A stretch of 64,000 bases of DNA from Alphaproteobacteria bacterium (GTDB lineage Bacteria; Pseudomonadota; Alphaproteobacteria; CACIAM-22H2), in assembly GCA_016793165.1 (NCBI GenBank), contig JAEULA010000052.1, positions 44,405-108,404 on the forward strand. Reading direction: 5' to 3'. Below the pieces are notes generated by a model that did no database searches, had not been told where the DNA came from, and worked only from the letters and a program-made list of their open reading frames with translations. The translations under genes and the position numbers were made by a program. Of this stretch, positions 16,478-24,953 are shown piece after piece; the stretch's first letter is position 1, and every line of letters begins with the position of its first letter.

Positions 16478-16723
16478 ATGTCGAGAATGCTCCCCATTTC
16501 CATGACCACTCTTGCGCTGATGCTCGCTGCATGCGGATCGGATCGCGGCGATCGCGTCGCCAGCGGCGCCGGCATCGGCGCGGCATCCGGCGCCGCGATC
16601 GGCGCGATCTTCGGCGGGGTCGGTGCGATCCCGGGCGCATTGGTCGGTGCCGGAGTCGGCGCCGCCGGCGGCGCGGTGACGGACCAGCAGGACGTCGATC
16701 TCGGGAAGCCGGTCTGGCGCTAG
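16478..16723 (+). CDS. Small glycine-zipper lipoprotein
   Basis: 81 residues from ATG 16478 (GAGG six nt upstream; ATG 16466 is possible but lacks a site). Lipobox LMLAAC at residues ~13-18. The rest is a glycine-zipper with repeated GAGIGAASGAAIGAIFGG and GALVGAGVGAAGGAV, like osmotically inducible lipoproteins, then a short hydrophilic tail. Predicted to be anchored in the outer or inner membrane. Cotranscribed with the DUF3309 gene 43 nt downstream. Confidence 0.75.
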   Translation: MSRMLPISMTTLALMLAACGSDRGDRVASGAGIGAASGAAIGAIFGGVGAIPGALVGAGVGAAGGAVTDQQDVDLGKPVWR

Positions 16724-16766
16724 CCGGGCCCGCTTGCCGGCTTCCCATGTTGTCCGGAGAAATCGC

Positions 16767-16919
16767 ATGTTCACGATCCTTCTGATCATTCTCATTCTGA
16801 TTCTGCTCGGCGTGTTGCCCACATGGCCGTACAGCCGAGAGTGGGGCTACATGCCCAGCGGCGTGGCGACGTTGATCGTCGTCATCCTGGTGGTGATGAT
16901 GTTGACGGGACGCATTTGA
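16767..16919 (+). CDS. DUF3309 small membrane protein
   Basis: 50 residues, ATG 16767 with CGGAGA upstream. Matches the DUF3309 pattern: hydrophobic start (TILLIILILILLGVLPTWPY), a polar SREWGYMPSG turn, and a second helix TLIVVILVVMMLTGRI. These tiny two-helix proteins are widespread in proteobacteria and often stress-linked; function unknown. Confidence 0.9.
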   Translation: MFTILLIILILILLGVLPTWPYSREWGYMPSGVATLIVVILVVMMLTGRI

Positions 16920-17511
16920 TGACGGCGCAGCGCCTGGCCGCTGCGACAGCGTGTGCGTCCGGCCTGCGCTCGCGGCGTCGGAAGACCCGACACGGATCGG
17001 CCGGCCCCGGCGTAGCTCCGGCCCTTCCATCCACCAAGTGCGTGCTGACGACCGCCGGTACGCGGTGCAGGCCCTCCGGCGCAGACTCGACCAAGATTGG
17101 CCCGATGCAGGCTTCGCGGTCGTCGTGTCGATGATCGCGGAGTCGCAGCCGCGATCTGACGCGGCGGCAGGGGGCCCGGCGCGGATGTGCCATGCGACGC
17201 GCGGGCGGCGGCATCGTCCGCGAAGATCCCTTCGGTCTGGAACTGACCCTCGGGCGTCGGCAGGTCGCCGTGCTCGATCGCGAGTTCGTCGAGGACGCGT
17301 CGAGACGCCGTGCAGCTTCGGGGCGCGCGATGACCCTGAAGCGCCGGCGCCGCCCAGCTCTCAACAGACCCGAGCTGGCGTCGCGCGACGTCGGTAGGCG
17401 TGTGATGCCGAACGCGCCCGCCGCGGCGCCGATGACCGGGCCGGTGGCGAGGCCCGGCAATGACGCGGCCCGTCGCATCCTCCGGCTTGCGCCAACGTGT
17501 GCGAGGTCATT
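16920..17511. other. 590-bp stretch without a convincing gene
   Basis: Open frames on both strands have poor composition. A minus-strand piece near 17400-17470 reads LPGLATGPVIGAAAGAFGIT, and a plus-strand piece near 17030-17150 reads as a normal helical protein (YAVQALRRRLDQDWPD), but both are quickly lost. They may be remnants of decayed genes. Confidence 0.4.
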
Positions 17512-17919
17512 CTATCGACGCCGCAATATCGATCCGACGATGAAGCCGAGGACCGCCGCGCTCGTCGCCCATGTTCCCGGATTGGTACGGATGCCTTCGC
17601 GCAGTGGCGCGATCACGGATGCCGGCTCGACCAGGGCTGCCCCGATGCCGCCGCCGGCGCGGCGCGAAATCAGAGCGGCGGCAAGGGCGAGGATCAGGAC
17701 GAAAAGCGACATCACGCCGGCGACCACCAAGGCGGCGTGGGTCGCCACCATGGAGCTGGCCAACGCGTGGAAGCCGGCCAAGCCGATAAACCCCAGCGCC
17801 GGGATCGCGAAGACGAACGCGAGGGCCACAAGGATCGCAATCAGACCCAATCGCCGGAGCCTCGCCCCGACATAAGCCTTGAGCGCCATGCTCCCCACGG
17901 CAAGTTGCGAAGTGAGCAT
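17512..17919 (-). CDS. Small membrane protein (holin-X / DUF1469-like)
   Basis: Up to 135 residues (ATG 17919; ATG 17889 is an alternative). Two pairs of hydrophobic helices: LGLIAILVALAFVFAIPALGFIGLAG and ALVVAGVMSLFVLILALAAALISRR, then a GTWATSAAVLGFIVGSILRRR tail. The layout fits the phage-holin/DUF1469-like family commonly found next to DUF883 genes in stress loci. It starts 7 nt after the stop of that neighbour and shares its EcfG-type promoter. Confidence 0.7.
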   Translation of the reverse strand: MLTSQLAVGSMALKAYVGARLRRLGLIAILVALAFVFAIPALGFIGLAGFHALASSMVATHAALVVAGVMSLFVLILALAAALISRRAGGGIGAALVEPASVIAPLREGIRTNPGTWATSAAVLGFIVGSILRRR

Positions 17920-17926
17920 CCGTCGC

Positions 17927-18223
17927 TCAGCGGCGGCCCATCAGCGTCGCCATGATGATGCCGGAGGCGAAAGCCGCGGTGAGGGCGGTGATCGGCTGAC
18001 GCCGCACCACGTCGCCTACGTTCTCGATTGTCAGCGCGCCCTGCTCGCTTGCCCGCTCGATCAGCGATTCGATCCCGTCGCGCAGCTTTTCGAGTTCACG
18101 GGCGGCGACCTCCTGGCCTTCGGCGAGCGACCGCTCGCCGAGCTTGGCGACCTGCGCGCCGAGCGCCTCCAATTCTCCGCGCAGCCCGTGCTGCTCGTCG
18201 GTAACGCGCTTCCGTCGGGCCAT
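17927..18223 (-). CDS. DUF883-like (ElaB/YqjD) membrane-anchored protein
   Basis: 98 residues, ATG 18223 with a GAGGAGA site. A long amphipathic coiled helix (LRGELEALGAQVAKLGERSL...LEKLRDGIESLIERASEQG) is followed by a C-terminal anchor (TALTAAFASGIIMATLMGRR). ElaB/YqjD relatives bind ribosomes at the membrane in stationary phase in E. coli. Here the similarity is in architecture rather than clear sequence. First gene of a two-gene unit under an exact EcfG-type promoter. Confidence 0.75.
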   Translation of the reverse strand: MARRKRVTDEQHGLRGELEALGAQVAKLGERSLAEGQEVAARELEKLRDGIESLIERASEQGALTIENVGDVVRRQPITALTAAFASGIIMATLMGRR

Positions 18224-18260
18224 ATCCGCTCTCCTCGTGAAAAAAGTGGCTAGGCGTCGT

Positions 18261-18285
18261 AACGCGGGCGCGCCCGAAGAGTTCC
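18261..18285 (-). promoter_or_regulatory. EcfG-type promoter, GGAAC-N16-CGTT
   Basis: Exact match on the minus strand, 38 nt before the DUF883-like start. Divergent partner at 18299-18323, with 13 bp between -35 elements. Confidence 0.85.
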
Positions 18286-18298
18286 GCCGATCTCGATC

Positions 18299-18323
18299 GG
18301 AACCGTCGGGCACTCCGCGCGTT
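18299..18323 (+). promoter_or_regulatory. EcfG-type promoter, GGAAC-N16-CGTT
   Basis: Exact match 51 nt before the ABC transporter start. Confidence 0.85.
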
Positions 18324-18374
18324 CGCATTGTTTAGGCAGCGAGGCGTGCTCGCGCCCCTTCACCCCGGAGTCCG

Positions 18375-20237
18375 ATGACGTTGTCGAGCGTCGCGCGCGA
18401 CCAACCTGGCGATAGCGAGGAGCCGGATCAGCCACCCACGCTTGGCCGATCCCTCACGCGCCTCCTGCAACCCGTATTGGCACGACCGCATCGCATCCTG
18501 TTCGTCGCGCTGGCGGTGGCCCTGGTGGTCCTGGCCGTGATTCAGGTCGTCGTGACCGTGCGCACGAACGTGTGGCAGGGCCAATTCTTCGACGCGCTCG
18601 AGCAGCGCGATGTCGCTCGTGCGCTGAATCTCGCCCTGGCATTCGTCGGTCTCGCAGCCGCGGCGACCGCCTGCTATGCCGCCCAGATCTACGTCAAGAT
18701 GCGGGCGCAGACCGAATGGCGGCGGGCGTTGACGACGTTGCTCCTTGGCCGCTGGCTGACGCCGGGCCGTCCGTACCAGCTCGCCGCGACCGGGGATATC
18801 GACAACCCCGATCATCGCGCCACCGAGGACACGCGCATGGCGTGCGAGACGTCGGTCGACCTGCTGGCGGGACTCGTGAATGCCGCGCTGCTGCTGGTCA
18901 GCTTCGCGGGCATCCTGTGGTCGCTCTCCGTGCCGCTGCGGCTGCCGATCGGCGTGTCGGTGCCGGGATATCTGCTCTGGGCGGCGCTGCTGTATGCCGG
19001 GCTCGGGTCGCTGACGACGTACCTGATGGGGCGGGCGTTGGTCGGCCTTGCGAACGAACGCAACCGGAGCGAAGGCGACTTCCGCTTCAGCCTCGCCGGC
19101 GTGCGGGAGAACGCGGAGCCGATCGCATTGCTGCGCGGCGAGCAGACGGAGAACGAGCGCCTCGTGCGCCGCTACGGCGCGATCTACTCGATCGCGCGTC
19201 GGCTGATCCGCCGCACCACGATGGTCAGCGGAATCACCGGCGCCTACGCGACGGCGGCCCCCTTCGTCCCGATCCTCGTGACGGCGCCGCAATACCTCGC
19301 AGGCGAGATCTCTTTGGGCGGAATGATGCAGGCCGCCGCGGCCTTCATGCAGGTGCACATCGCCTTGAGCTGGTTCGTGGACAACTTCACCCGCATTGCC
19401 GACTGGCGCGCCGCCCTCGCACGCATCGCCACCTTCCTCGATTCGATCGACGATCTGGGTGCGGGAATTGGCGAACCCGACGATGCCATCGCGATCACCG
19501 TGGGTGACGGCCCCTCGATCCGCCTCGTCGATCTGGACGTCGCGGCGCCGAGCGGCGAGATCGTCATCCGGGGCGCGACCGCCGAGATCGCCAGCGGCGA
19601 GCGTGTGCTTGTCATCGGCGAGTCGGGGACGGGCAAGAGCTCGCTGGCGCGAGCCGTCGCCGGGATCTGGCCCTGGGGGCGCGGGCGCATCGAGCTGCCG
19701 GAGGGCGTCACGCTGATGGTCATGCCGCAGCGGCCGTACATTCCCGGCGAGACCCTGCGCGAAGCACTCGCCTATCCGCAGCCTGTCGATGCGTTCAGCG
19801 TCGACGTGGTCCGCGCCGCGCTCACCCGCGTCGGCCTCGACCATCTGATCGACCGCATCGACGGCGAGGAGAATTGGGTGCGCACGCTATCGGGGGGCGA
19901 ACTGCAACGCCTGGCATTCGCCCGGGTTCTTCTGCACAAGCCGGCCTGGGTGTTCATGGACGAGGCGACGGCGGCGCTCGACGACGAAGCGCAGGCCGAG
20001 ATGTTGGCGCTGTTCGACAATGAACTCGCCGGGACATCGATCATCAGCATCGGCCATCGGCCGGAGCTCGAGGCGTTCCACACGCGGACGATCACGCTGG
20101 TGCGCGGCGAGGATGGCGCTCGCTTGACGAGGCGGAAGGGGCGATCGCGATCTTCTCCTGGCGCCCGCGGTCGCGCGCATCCGCTGCGCCGGCTGATCGC
20201 CGTGATTGCGCCGCGCCGCGGCAAGCCGCGCGATTGA
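18375..20237 (+). CDS. ABC transporter, fused permease and ATPase (SbmA/YddA-like)
   Basis: 620 residues. The N-terminal half is the ABC_membrane_2 type: VRTNVWQGQFFDALEQRD, six helices, LTPGRPYQLAATGDIDNPDHRATED and NERNRSEGDFRFSLAGVRENAE, as in SbmA, BacA and YddA. The C-terminal half is a full ATPase with Walker A GESGTGKSS (residue ~415), signature LSGGE (~505) and Walker B WVFMDEA. This combined form (YddA-like) imports or exports peptides or long acyl compounds across the inner membrane; BacA relatives protect rhizobia against antimicrobial peptides. Direct EcfG-type control suggests envelope stress. The last ~40 residues are Arg-rich and unusual. Confidence 0.88.
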   Translation: MTLSSVARDQPGDSEEPDQPPTLGRSLTRLLQPVLARPHRILFVALAVALVVLAVIQVVVTVRTNVWQGQFFDALEQRDVARALNLALAFVGLAAAATACYAAQIYVKMRAQTEWRRALTTLLLGRWLTPGRPYQLAATGDIDNPDHRATEDTRMACETSVDLLAGLVNAALLLVSFAGILWSLSVPLRLPIGVSVPGYLLWAALLYAGLGSLTTYLMGRALVGLANERNRSEGDFRFSLAGVRENAEPIALLRGEQTENERLVRRYGAIYSIARRLIRRTTMVSGITGAYATAAPFVPILVTAPQYLAGEISLGGMMQAAAAFMQVHIALSWFVDNFTRIADWRAALARIATFLDSIDDLGAGIGEPDDAIAITVGDGPSIRLVDLDVAAPSGEIVIRGATAEIASGERVLVIGESGTGKSSLARAVAGIWPWGRGRIELPEGVTLMVMPQRPYIPGETLREALAYPQPVDAFSVDVVRAALTRVGLDHLIDRIDGEENWVRTLSGGELQRLAFARVLLHKPAWVFMDEATAALDDEAQAEMLALFDNELAGTSIISIGHRPELEAFHTRTITLVRGEDGARLTRRKGRSRSSPGARGRAHPLRRLIAVIAPRRGKPRD

Positions 20238-20293
20238 AGGTAAGGGGCGCGTGCCGCTCATCCGGGCGGCGGGCGCCCACCAGCGGCAGCCAC

Positions 20294-20638
20294 TTAGGGA
20301 AAGGTCGAGCGCGACGAGGACGGTTCCGCGCCGTTGGCGCGGCCGCCGCGGCGGCCCAGCGACCAGTTGCTGCGCAACCGTATCTCCGGATTCGGGACCG
20401 CCCAGCACGTGCCGTCGGCGTCAAGGAACACGATCCAAAGGAGATCGCTCTCGGGGCCGTAGTCGATGACGAAGTGGGCGAAACCGCTCCCCTTGGGCGA
20501 CTCCATCGGCAGTGGCGGATCGAGTTGCGTCAACACGTGCGCACGCTCCGTTGATGATCGTGGGGGGGCCGAGATGGCGCCGGTGGGAAGCGAGTCGTCG
20601 GACACGGGCGATGCCGTCGGCGGCTGGCGACCGGTCAT
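20294..20638 (-). CDS. Conserved small protein of unknown function
   Basis: 114 residues. ATG 20638 directly abuts the TAG of the upstream gene (TAGATG), so translation is coupled. The N-terminal half is disordered (Pro/Ser-rich). The core LPMESPKGSGFAHFVIDYG then DLLWIVFLDADGTCWAVPN and EIRLRSNWSLGRR is well-formed and recurs in alphaproteobacteria as far as I recall. The tail is Arg/Ser-rich. Function unknown. Confidence 0.7.
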   Translation of the reverse strand: MTGRQPPTASPVSDDSLPTGAISAPPRSSTERAHVLTQLDPPLPMESPKGSGFAHFVIDYGPESDLLWIVFLDADGTCWAVPNPEIRLRSNWSLGRRGGRANGAEPSSSRSTFP

Positions 20639-20902
20639 CTAGGCACGCCGCATCGTCTCGCCGCGACGCGGCTCCGGAGCGCCGTCGCGCTCGCCGCTCT
20701 TGTTGCGCCCGCGGTCTGCCGTATCCTCGGGCAACCCGGAATCGCCGGGATTGCGGCGCACCTGGGTGCCGGGCCCCGGCCGACCTGATCCTCCATCGCC
20801 CGTGCGCGCGTTCCGATCGCTCTCCTCGCGCTTGCGCGCGCCGTCCTGCCGCGGCTGCGCCGCCTGGGATCCACCCGAAGGTGACGTGGGTCGTCGTTCC
20901 AT
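20639..20902 (-). CDS. Hydrophilic disordered small protein
   Basis: 87 residues, ATG 20902 with a GAGGAG site. Extremely polar: Arg, Gly, Asp, Pro and Ser dominate, with no hydrophobic core. Such proteins accompany stress genes and may act as disordered protectants. First gene of a coupled pair. A weak motif upstream (GCAAC-N16-AGTT at 20951-20975) has two mismatches and is not claimed as a promoter. Confidence 0.6.
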   Translation of the reverse strand: MERRPTSPSGGSQAAQPRQDGARKREESDRNARTGDGGSGRPGPGTQVRRNPGDSGLPEDTADRGRNKSGERDGAPEPRRGETMRRA

Positions 20903-21164
20903 GATCGACGTCTCCTCAATGAGCCGGGCGGAACCGCGCGGCGTCTCTCCAACTTGCCTTGCAGGAATTGGTTGCAGTGGCGCTTGCCTTCCCGATCAGG
21001 GTTCGGCGACGAGTCCGGGCACGCCCATGATCGATCGCTGCGGATGCACGACGGGCTGGACGGTTCCCGCACCGGGAACATGTTGTGGCGAATTCGTGCG
21101 GTCGCCATTGCGATTGCCGGCGGCGACGGCACCCTCCGCCGGGCCGCTCATGCGGTCGCGCCGG

Positions 21165-21731
21165 TCAAGCCGTATTGCCCTTCGGCCTGTCGTGGCCGAC
21201 GGTCGCTGGCTCGGGAGGGGAAGTGATGCCGGCCAATGCGTCGCGCAAGCGCTGCTCGTCTTGATTCGACATCGTGGTGCGCACCACGCGCCCACCGAAG
21301 CGTGTCAGCTCCGGGATCATCTTGTCGGCGGACATGTGCCGCAGCAGAAGGAAGATCGCGGCCGATCCAGGGCGAATGGTGTTTCCAACAGAACGTATGA
21401 AGTCGTCGTTGATGCCGTAGTCCGTGACGGCTCCGGACAACGCGCCGGCCCCGGCCCCGACACCCGAGCCGACCAGTGCGCCGACCAACGGATTCAGGAA
21501 CAGCAATCCGATCAGGCTGCCCCAGAATGCGCCGCTCAAGCCTCCGCCTGCGGCCCCGAGGCCGACCATGTTGACGGCCTGGTGCAGTTGAACGCGCCCG
21601 TTCCCGTCACGCTCGACGATGCAGGCGTCCTCGATCTGCACCACATGCTCATTCTGGAGTTCCCGCATCTTGGCGAGTAGCCGGTCCGCCATTGCTCGGT
21701 CGTCGAACCCAATGCACACAAGTTCGGCCAT
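21165..21731 (-). CDS. DUF1269-like membrane protein
   Basis: 188 residues from ATG 21731 with a GGAGG site. Fold: ELVCIGFDDRAMADRLLAKM and IEDACIVERDGNGRVQLHQA, then a glycine-rich membrane hairpin (GLGAAGGGLSGAFWGSLIGLLFLNPLVG), a YGINDDFIRSVGNTIRPGSA turn, AIFLLLRHMSADKMIPELTRFGGRVVRTTMS. This is the DUF1269 arrangement, found in general-stress gene sets. Function unknown. Confidence 0.85.
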   Translation of the reverse strand: MAELVCIGFDDRAMADRLLAKMRELQNEHVVQIEDACIVERDGNGRVQLHQAVNMVGLGAAGGGLSGAFWGSLIGLLFLNPLVGALVGSGVGAGAGALSGAVTDYGINDDFIRSVGNTIRPGSAAIFLLLRHMSADKMIPELTRFGGRVVRTTMSNQDEQRLRDALAGITSPPEPATVGHDRPKGNTA

Positions 21732-21757
21732 CGGTTCCTCCAGGTTTCCAGTCATGG

Positions 21758-21782
21758 AACTCCGGAGCCTGCGTCCGGTTCC
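21758..21782 (-). promoter_or_regulatory. Variant EcfG-type site, GGAAC-N16-AGTT
   Basis: One mismatch in the -10. Ends 27 nt before the DUF1269-like start. Confidence 0.5.
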
Positions 21783-21788
21783 ATCGAC

Positions 21789-21980
21789 TCACTGCTCGCG
21801 CCTCCCCGTACCTGGACGATGCGTACGCTTCCGGGCGGGCAACGGGACGCTTGGCCTGCGCTCTCGCTCGCGATCGGCATTCCGGTCCGTCGTGTCAGGC
21901 GCCGGCTGCAGCTCGGCATAGCCGCCAGTCGTCTTTGTCATGCGCCGCGGCTTGAGAAGGTCGCTCTTCGTCACTTTCAT
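21789..21980 (-). CDS. Small basic protein of unknown function
   Basis: 63 residues, ATG 21980 overlapping the AI-2E stop codon (ATGA) and preceded by AGGAG. Sequence begins MKVTKSDLLKPRRMTKTTGG and continues polar and Arg-rich. Last gene of the three-gene AI-2E unit. No family recognised. Confidence 0.6.
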   Translation of the reverse strand: MKVTKSDLLKPRRMTKTTGGYAELQPAPDTTDRNADRERERRPSVPLPARKRTHRPGTGRREQ

Positions 21981-23284
21981 GCGGGGCTCCTGCTTGCGGT
22001 TTCATCGGTGGCAGCAGCGGGGGCGCCGTCCACGCCGACGGGTACGATCTCCGCCACCACGGTCACCGGCGCCTCGGACGTCGCCGCCGCGCGTTTGGCC
22101 TCCTGTCGCGGCGTCAACAGAAGCTGGCGTATCGCCGCCGAGCCGAGGATCAGCAGCGGCACCGCGACGATCGCTCCGACCACGCCCCACAGCCATGCGA
22201 AGAACGCCACCGCGAGGAATACGGCGACCGGGCTCAACGAAACGCGCCGGCCGAGGATCAACGGATAGACGACCTGGCCTTCCAGCAGATGCAAGCTGAG
22301 CACCGCCGCCGCAGGCATCAGGGCGGCGCCGGTGGACTCGAACGTCATCGCTCCGACGACGCCGATCACGATCGTCATCGCCAGAGGGCCGACGATCGGG
22401 ATGAAGTTCACGAGCGCCATGCCCGTGCCCCACATCGCCGCGTTCGGCATCCCCAGCGCGAACAGCGCGACGGCGGTGCAGATGCCCAGGCCGGTGTTGA
22501 TGGCGGCGATGCTGAACAGGTAGGTGCCGATCAGCCGGGACACTTCCCGGCTCATGCGCGCGACGCGCCGCCGCATTGCGAAGCTGCGCGGCAGCGCGAC
22601 GATCACGCGCCTGAAGCGCTCGCGCTCCGCGATGAGCAGGAAGACGAGCCCGATCGCGTAGGACACCTGGACGATGACGCTCGGCGCTGCCACGAGGAGA
22701 CTGGAGAAGACGCCGGGCTGCGCGACGACCACGCGGGGTGCAGCGGCGTCCGGGGTGACGGTGGTTGCCGCCTCCACATCCTTGGTGGCTTGCGACACCA
22801 TCGTCAGCAGGCTCCGCACGCTTTGCAGCTTGCTCTCCAGCGCGCGCGCGATGCGCGGGGCCATGGTCGACAACTCGCTCATCTGCGGCAGCACCACGAT
22901 GAGAAGCGCGATGCAGCCGCCGGCGACGAGAACCACGGTGAGGGCGGAGGCGGCGAGCGGCGGGACGCGCATGCGCTCGAGCACGCGCGAGATCGGGCTC
23001 AACATCACCGCGAGCACGATCGCGGCGGCGGTCGGAATGAGGAAGTCGCGCATGACGTGGAGCGCGAAGACGACCGCCCCCACGGCAAGAACCGTGGTGG
23101 CCACGGCGACGACGTGTGTCGGCTCGGACCTCTGGACCAGCGTCCACCGCGGCACTGCCGTGCGTGCATTACGCTCGCGGCTGCCGATGCGGGAGTCGAT
23201 GAACACGGGATCGGGTCCGGACCGCCAGCCGCGCTCGCGCCGCGGCGGCTCCTGGAGCTGGCGCGCCGGCCGGTCCGGGGCCAT
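21977..23284 (-). CDS. AI-2E family transporter
   Basis: About 435 residues from ATG 23284; the start has no ribosome site and GTG 23329 inside the upstream gene is possible. A disordered N-terminus of ~60 residues is followed by the AI-2E family fold with about eight helices: TAAAIVLAVMLSPISRVLERM, the periplasmic coiled region, and the conserved MWGTGMALVNFIPIVGPLAM and LEGQVVYPLILGRRVSLSPVAVF blocks. The family includes TqsA (autoinducer-2 export) and Na+/H+ antiporters; the substrate here is unknown. It sits between two small stress-type genes. Confidence 0.88.
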   Translation of the reverse strand: MAPDRPARQLQEPPRRERGWRSGPDPVFIDSRIGSRERNARTAVPRWTLVQRSEPTHVVAVATTVLAVGAVVFALHVMRDFLIPTAAAIVLAVMLSPISRVLERMRVPPLAASALTVVLVAGGCIALLIVVLPQMSELSTMAPRIARALESKLQSVRSLLTMVSQATKDVEAATTVTPDAAAPRVVVAQPGVFSSLLVAAPSVIVQVSYAIGLVFLLIAERERFRRVIVALPRSFAMRRRVARMSREVSRLIGTYLFSIAAINTGLGICTAVALFALGMPNAAMWGTGMALVNFIPIVGPLAMTIVIGVVGAMTFESTGAALMPAAAVLSLHLLEGQVVYPLILGRRVSLSPVAVFLAVAFFAWLWGVVGAIVAVPLLILGSAAIRQLLLTPRQEAKRAAATSEAPVTVVAEIVPVGVDGAPAAATDETASRSPA

Positions 23285-23295
23285 AGCGGCGGCGG

Positions 23296-23568
23296 CTAGT
23301 TGGAGCGTTCGCGCATGCCCAACCAGCACCCGAGCAGGACGCCGATCCCGAGTGCCAGCATCGCGACAGTCTCGGGGTTGCGGCGGATCAGCAGCGGCAC
23401 ATCGCCCGCATGGCGTCCGACCTCGCCGATCCCATCCTTCGCCAAGCCGGAGACCTGGCGCGCGAGCGCCTCGCCGACATCGCTCACCAGTGCATCCACG
23501 TCGCGCCGCAATGCCGCGAAGCGACGGGCAATGTCCGATTGGGAATTGCGGGGTGTCAGCAAGCTCAT
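23296..23568 (-). CDS. DUF883-like tail-anchored protein
   Basis: 90 residues, ATG 23568 with a GGGGGA site. Amphipathic helix (ALRRDVDALVSDVGEALARQVSGLA), then RRNPETVAMLALGIGVLLGCWLGMRERSN as a C-terminal membrane anchor. Same architecture as the protein at 17927-18223. Twelve nt upstream of the AI-2E gene, so cotranscribed. No exact stress promoter found upstream. Confidence 0.75.
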   Translation of the reverse strand: MSLLTPRNSQSDIARRFAALRRDVDALVSDVGEALARQVSGLAKDGIGEVGRHAGDVPLLIRRNPETVAMLALGIGVLLGCWLGMRERSN

Positions 23569-23614
23569 TTCATCCCCCAAACGATCTGGGACGGCGTTCC
23601 AAGAGGCTTCCGCG

Positions 23615-23935
23615 TCAACGACCGGTCTTGGCGCGCTCCTCCGCCGCACGGAGTTCGTCGCCCTCCGGCCCGTCGACGGCCTCGGCCGCGGCTGCCGCCG
23701 CCGGCTCGGCTTGCCCCGATTTCACGAAGGCGGCGGCGGAAGCGCGGTATTGCCGATCCGCAGTGCGGTTGCCTTCTCCCTCGTTCTTCGCCTTGGCGGG
23801 CGGCGCGTCGCTCGGCACGCCCGGGCGCTGTTCCGGCGGGAATTCGACCGGCCGCTTGGGATCGGTGGGCTTGGGAGAATCGGGTTCCGGCGAGGGCTGC
23901 GTCGGGGTCGCGCGCGACGGCTTGTTGGGATTCAT
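23615..23935 (-). CDS. Small disordered protein with ADRQYR motif
   Basis: 106 residues, ATG 23935 with an AGGGAG site. Pro/Ser/Lys-rich first half, then GEGNRTADRQYRASAAAFVK, a motif I have seen repeated in small proteobacterial stress proteins, and an Ala/Glu-rich end. Function unknown. Preceded by an exact EcfG-type promoter inside the end of the YihY gene. Confidence 0.7.
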   Translation of the reverse strand: MNPNKPSRATPTQPSPEPDSPKPTDPKRPVEFPPEQRPGVPSDAPPAKAKNEGEGNRTADRQYRASAAAFVKSGQAEPAAAAAAEAVDGPEGDELRAAEERAKTGR

Positions 23936-23979
23936 GATCGGTCTCCCTGCGGTCGTGGTGGCTGGTCGAGCATCGAATA

Positions 23980-24004
23980 AACGCGATCGCCTTCCCCGGG
24001 TTCC
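23980..24004 (-). promoter_or_regulatory. EcfG-type promoter, GGAAC-N16-CGTT
   Basis: Exact match on the minus strand, just past the stop codon of the YihY gene. Drives 23615-23935. Confidence 0.8.
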
Positions 24005-24005
24005 G

Positions 24006-24953
24006 TCACATCGACGCGGAGCGATGACGGAGTGCGGCGTCGAGCTCCGCGCCCGCCAGCACGATCATCGTCGTCACCCAGCTCCACGTCATGAACACGA
24101 CGACGGCCCCGATCGAGCCGTAGGTCTCGTCGTAGTTTCCAAGCGTGGTCACGTACCAGGAAAACAGCATCGACCCCGCCATCCACAGCAACGCCGCCAA
24201 GGTGCTGCCGGGTGTGATCCAGCGCCTGTCGGGCGGCGCGCGGCACGGCCCGACGTGGTAGATGGCGGCAAACGCAGCGATGCTGACCATCAGCAGCGCC
24301 GGCCAGCGCAGCATCAGCAGCAGGTCGGGCTGCGAACCCAGTCCGAGACGCTCGATGATCATCGGGATCGCCACGATCATGGCGATCGCGACCACGAAGA
24401 ACAGGATCGCGCCCGCCGTCACGGCCAGGGAGCGCAGATTCAGGGCCACGATGCTGCGTGTCTCGCTCAAGCCATTGACGATGTTGAGGGCGTCGAACAT
24501 CGCCTTCACGGCGGCGTTGGCGCTCCATAGCGAGACCAGGAGACCGATCGTGAACGTCAGTCCCAGGGTGGTGTTGCGCTGACCCGCGAAGCGCTCGGCC
24601 GCTTCGACCACGACATCGATGACGGCCGCGGGGAGCAGATCCTGCAAGCCGCGAACATGGCCGATGATCACCACCGGGTCGGCGAACAACCCGTAGAGCG
24701 ACACGACGGCGGCGATGCCCGGAAAGATCGACAGCAGGAAGTAGAAGGCCACACCGGCGGCGATCGCCACCAAGCGGTGTTCGAGCGTCGCGTTGAACAG
24801 CCGCCGCAGCAGCCGCGGGTCGTCGGTGCCGGTGCTTGCGAAAGCAACGGGCTGCGGCGTGCCGCCCGAGAGGCGCCGCAGACTGCGCAGGCCGAATCCG
24901 ACCACTACGCCGGCGACGGCGAGCAGCACGCCGCGGACAAGTCCCCGTCGCAT
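24006..24953 (-). CDS. YihY/BrkB family membrane protein
   Basis: 315 residues, ATG 24953. Six or more hydrophobic helices with the family blocks AIAAGVAFYFLLSIFPGIAA, LVSLWSANAAVKAMFDALNIV and GSIGAVVVFMTWSWVTTMIVLAGAELDA. The family was once annotated as ribonuclease BN in error; members are inner-membrane proteins of uncertain transport or envelope role. Often found in alphaproteobacterial stress regions. No exact EcfG site upstream. Confidence 0.88.
   Translation of the reverse strand: MRRGLVRGVLLAVAGVVVGFGLRSLRRLSGGTPQPVAFASTGTDDPRLLRRLFNATLEHRLVAIAAGVAFYFLLSIFPGIAAVVSLYGLFADPVVIIGHVRGLQDLLPAAVIDVVVEAAERFAGQRNTTLGLTFTIGLLVSLWSANAAVKAMFDALNIVNGLSETRSIVALNLRSLAVTAGAILFFVVAIAMIVAIPMIIERLGLGSQPDLLLMLRWPALLMVSIAAFAAIYHVGPCRAPPDRRWITPGSTLAALLWMAGSMLFSWYVTTLGNYDETYGSIGAVVVFMTWSWVTTMIVLAGAELDAALRHRSASM

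Noticed and set aside
20951..20975. Possible EcfG-type site on the minus strand before 20639-20902
   Set aside because: Both elements have a mismatch (GCAAC, AGTT); position is good but evidence is too weak.
23579..23600. AACG...GTTCC arrangement before 23296-23568
   Set aside because: Spacer is only 12 nt, incompatible with an EcfG-type promoter.
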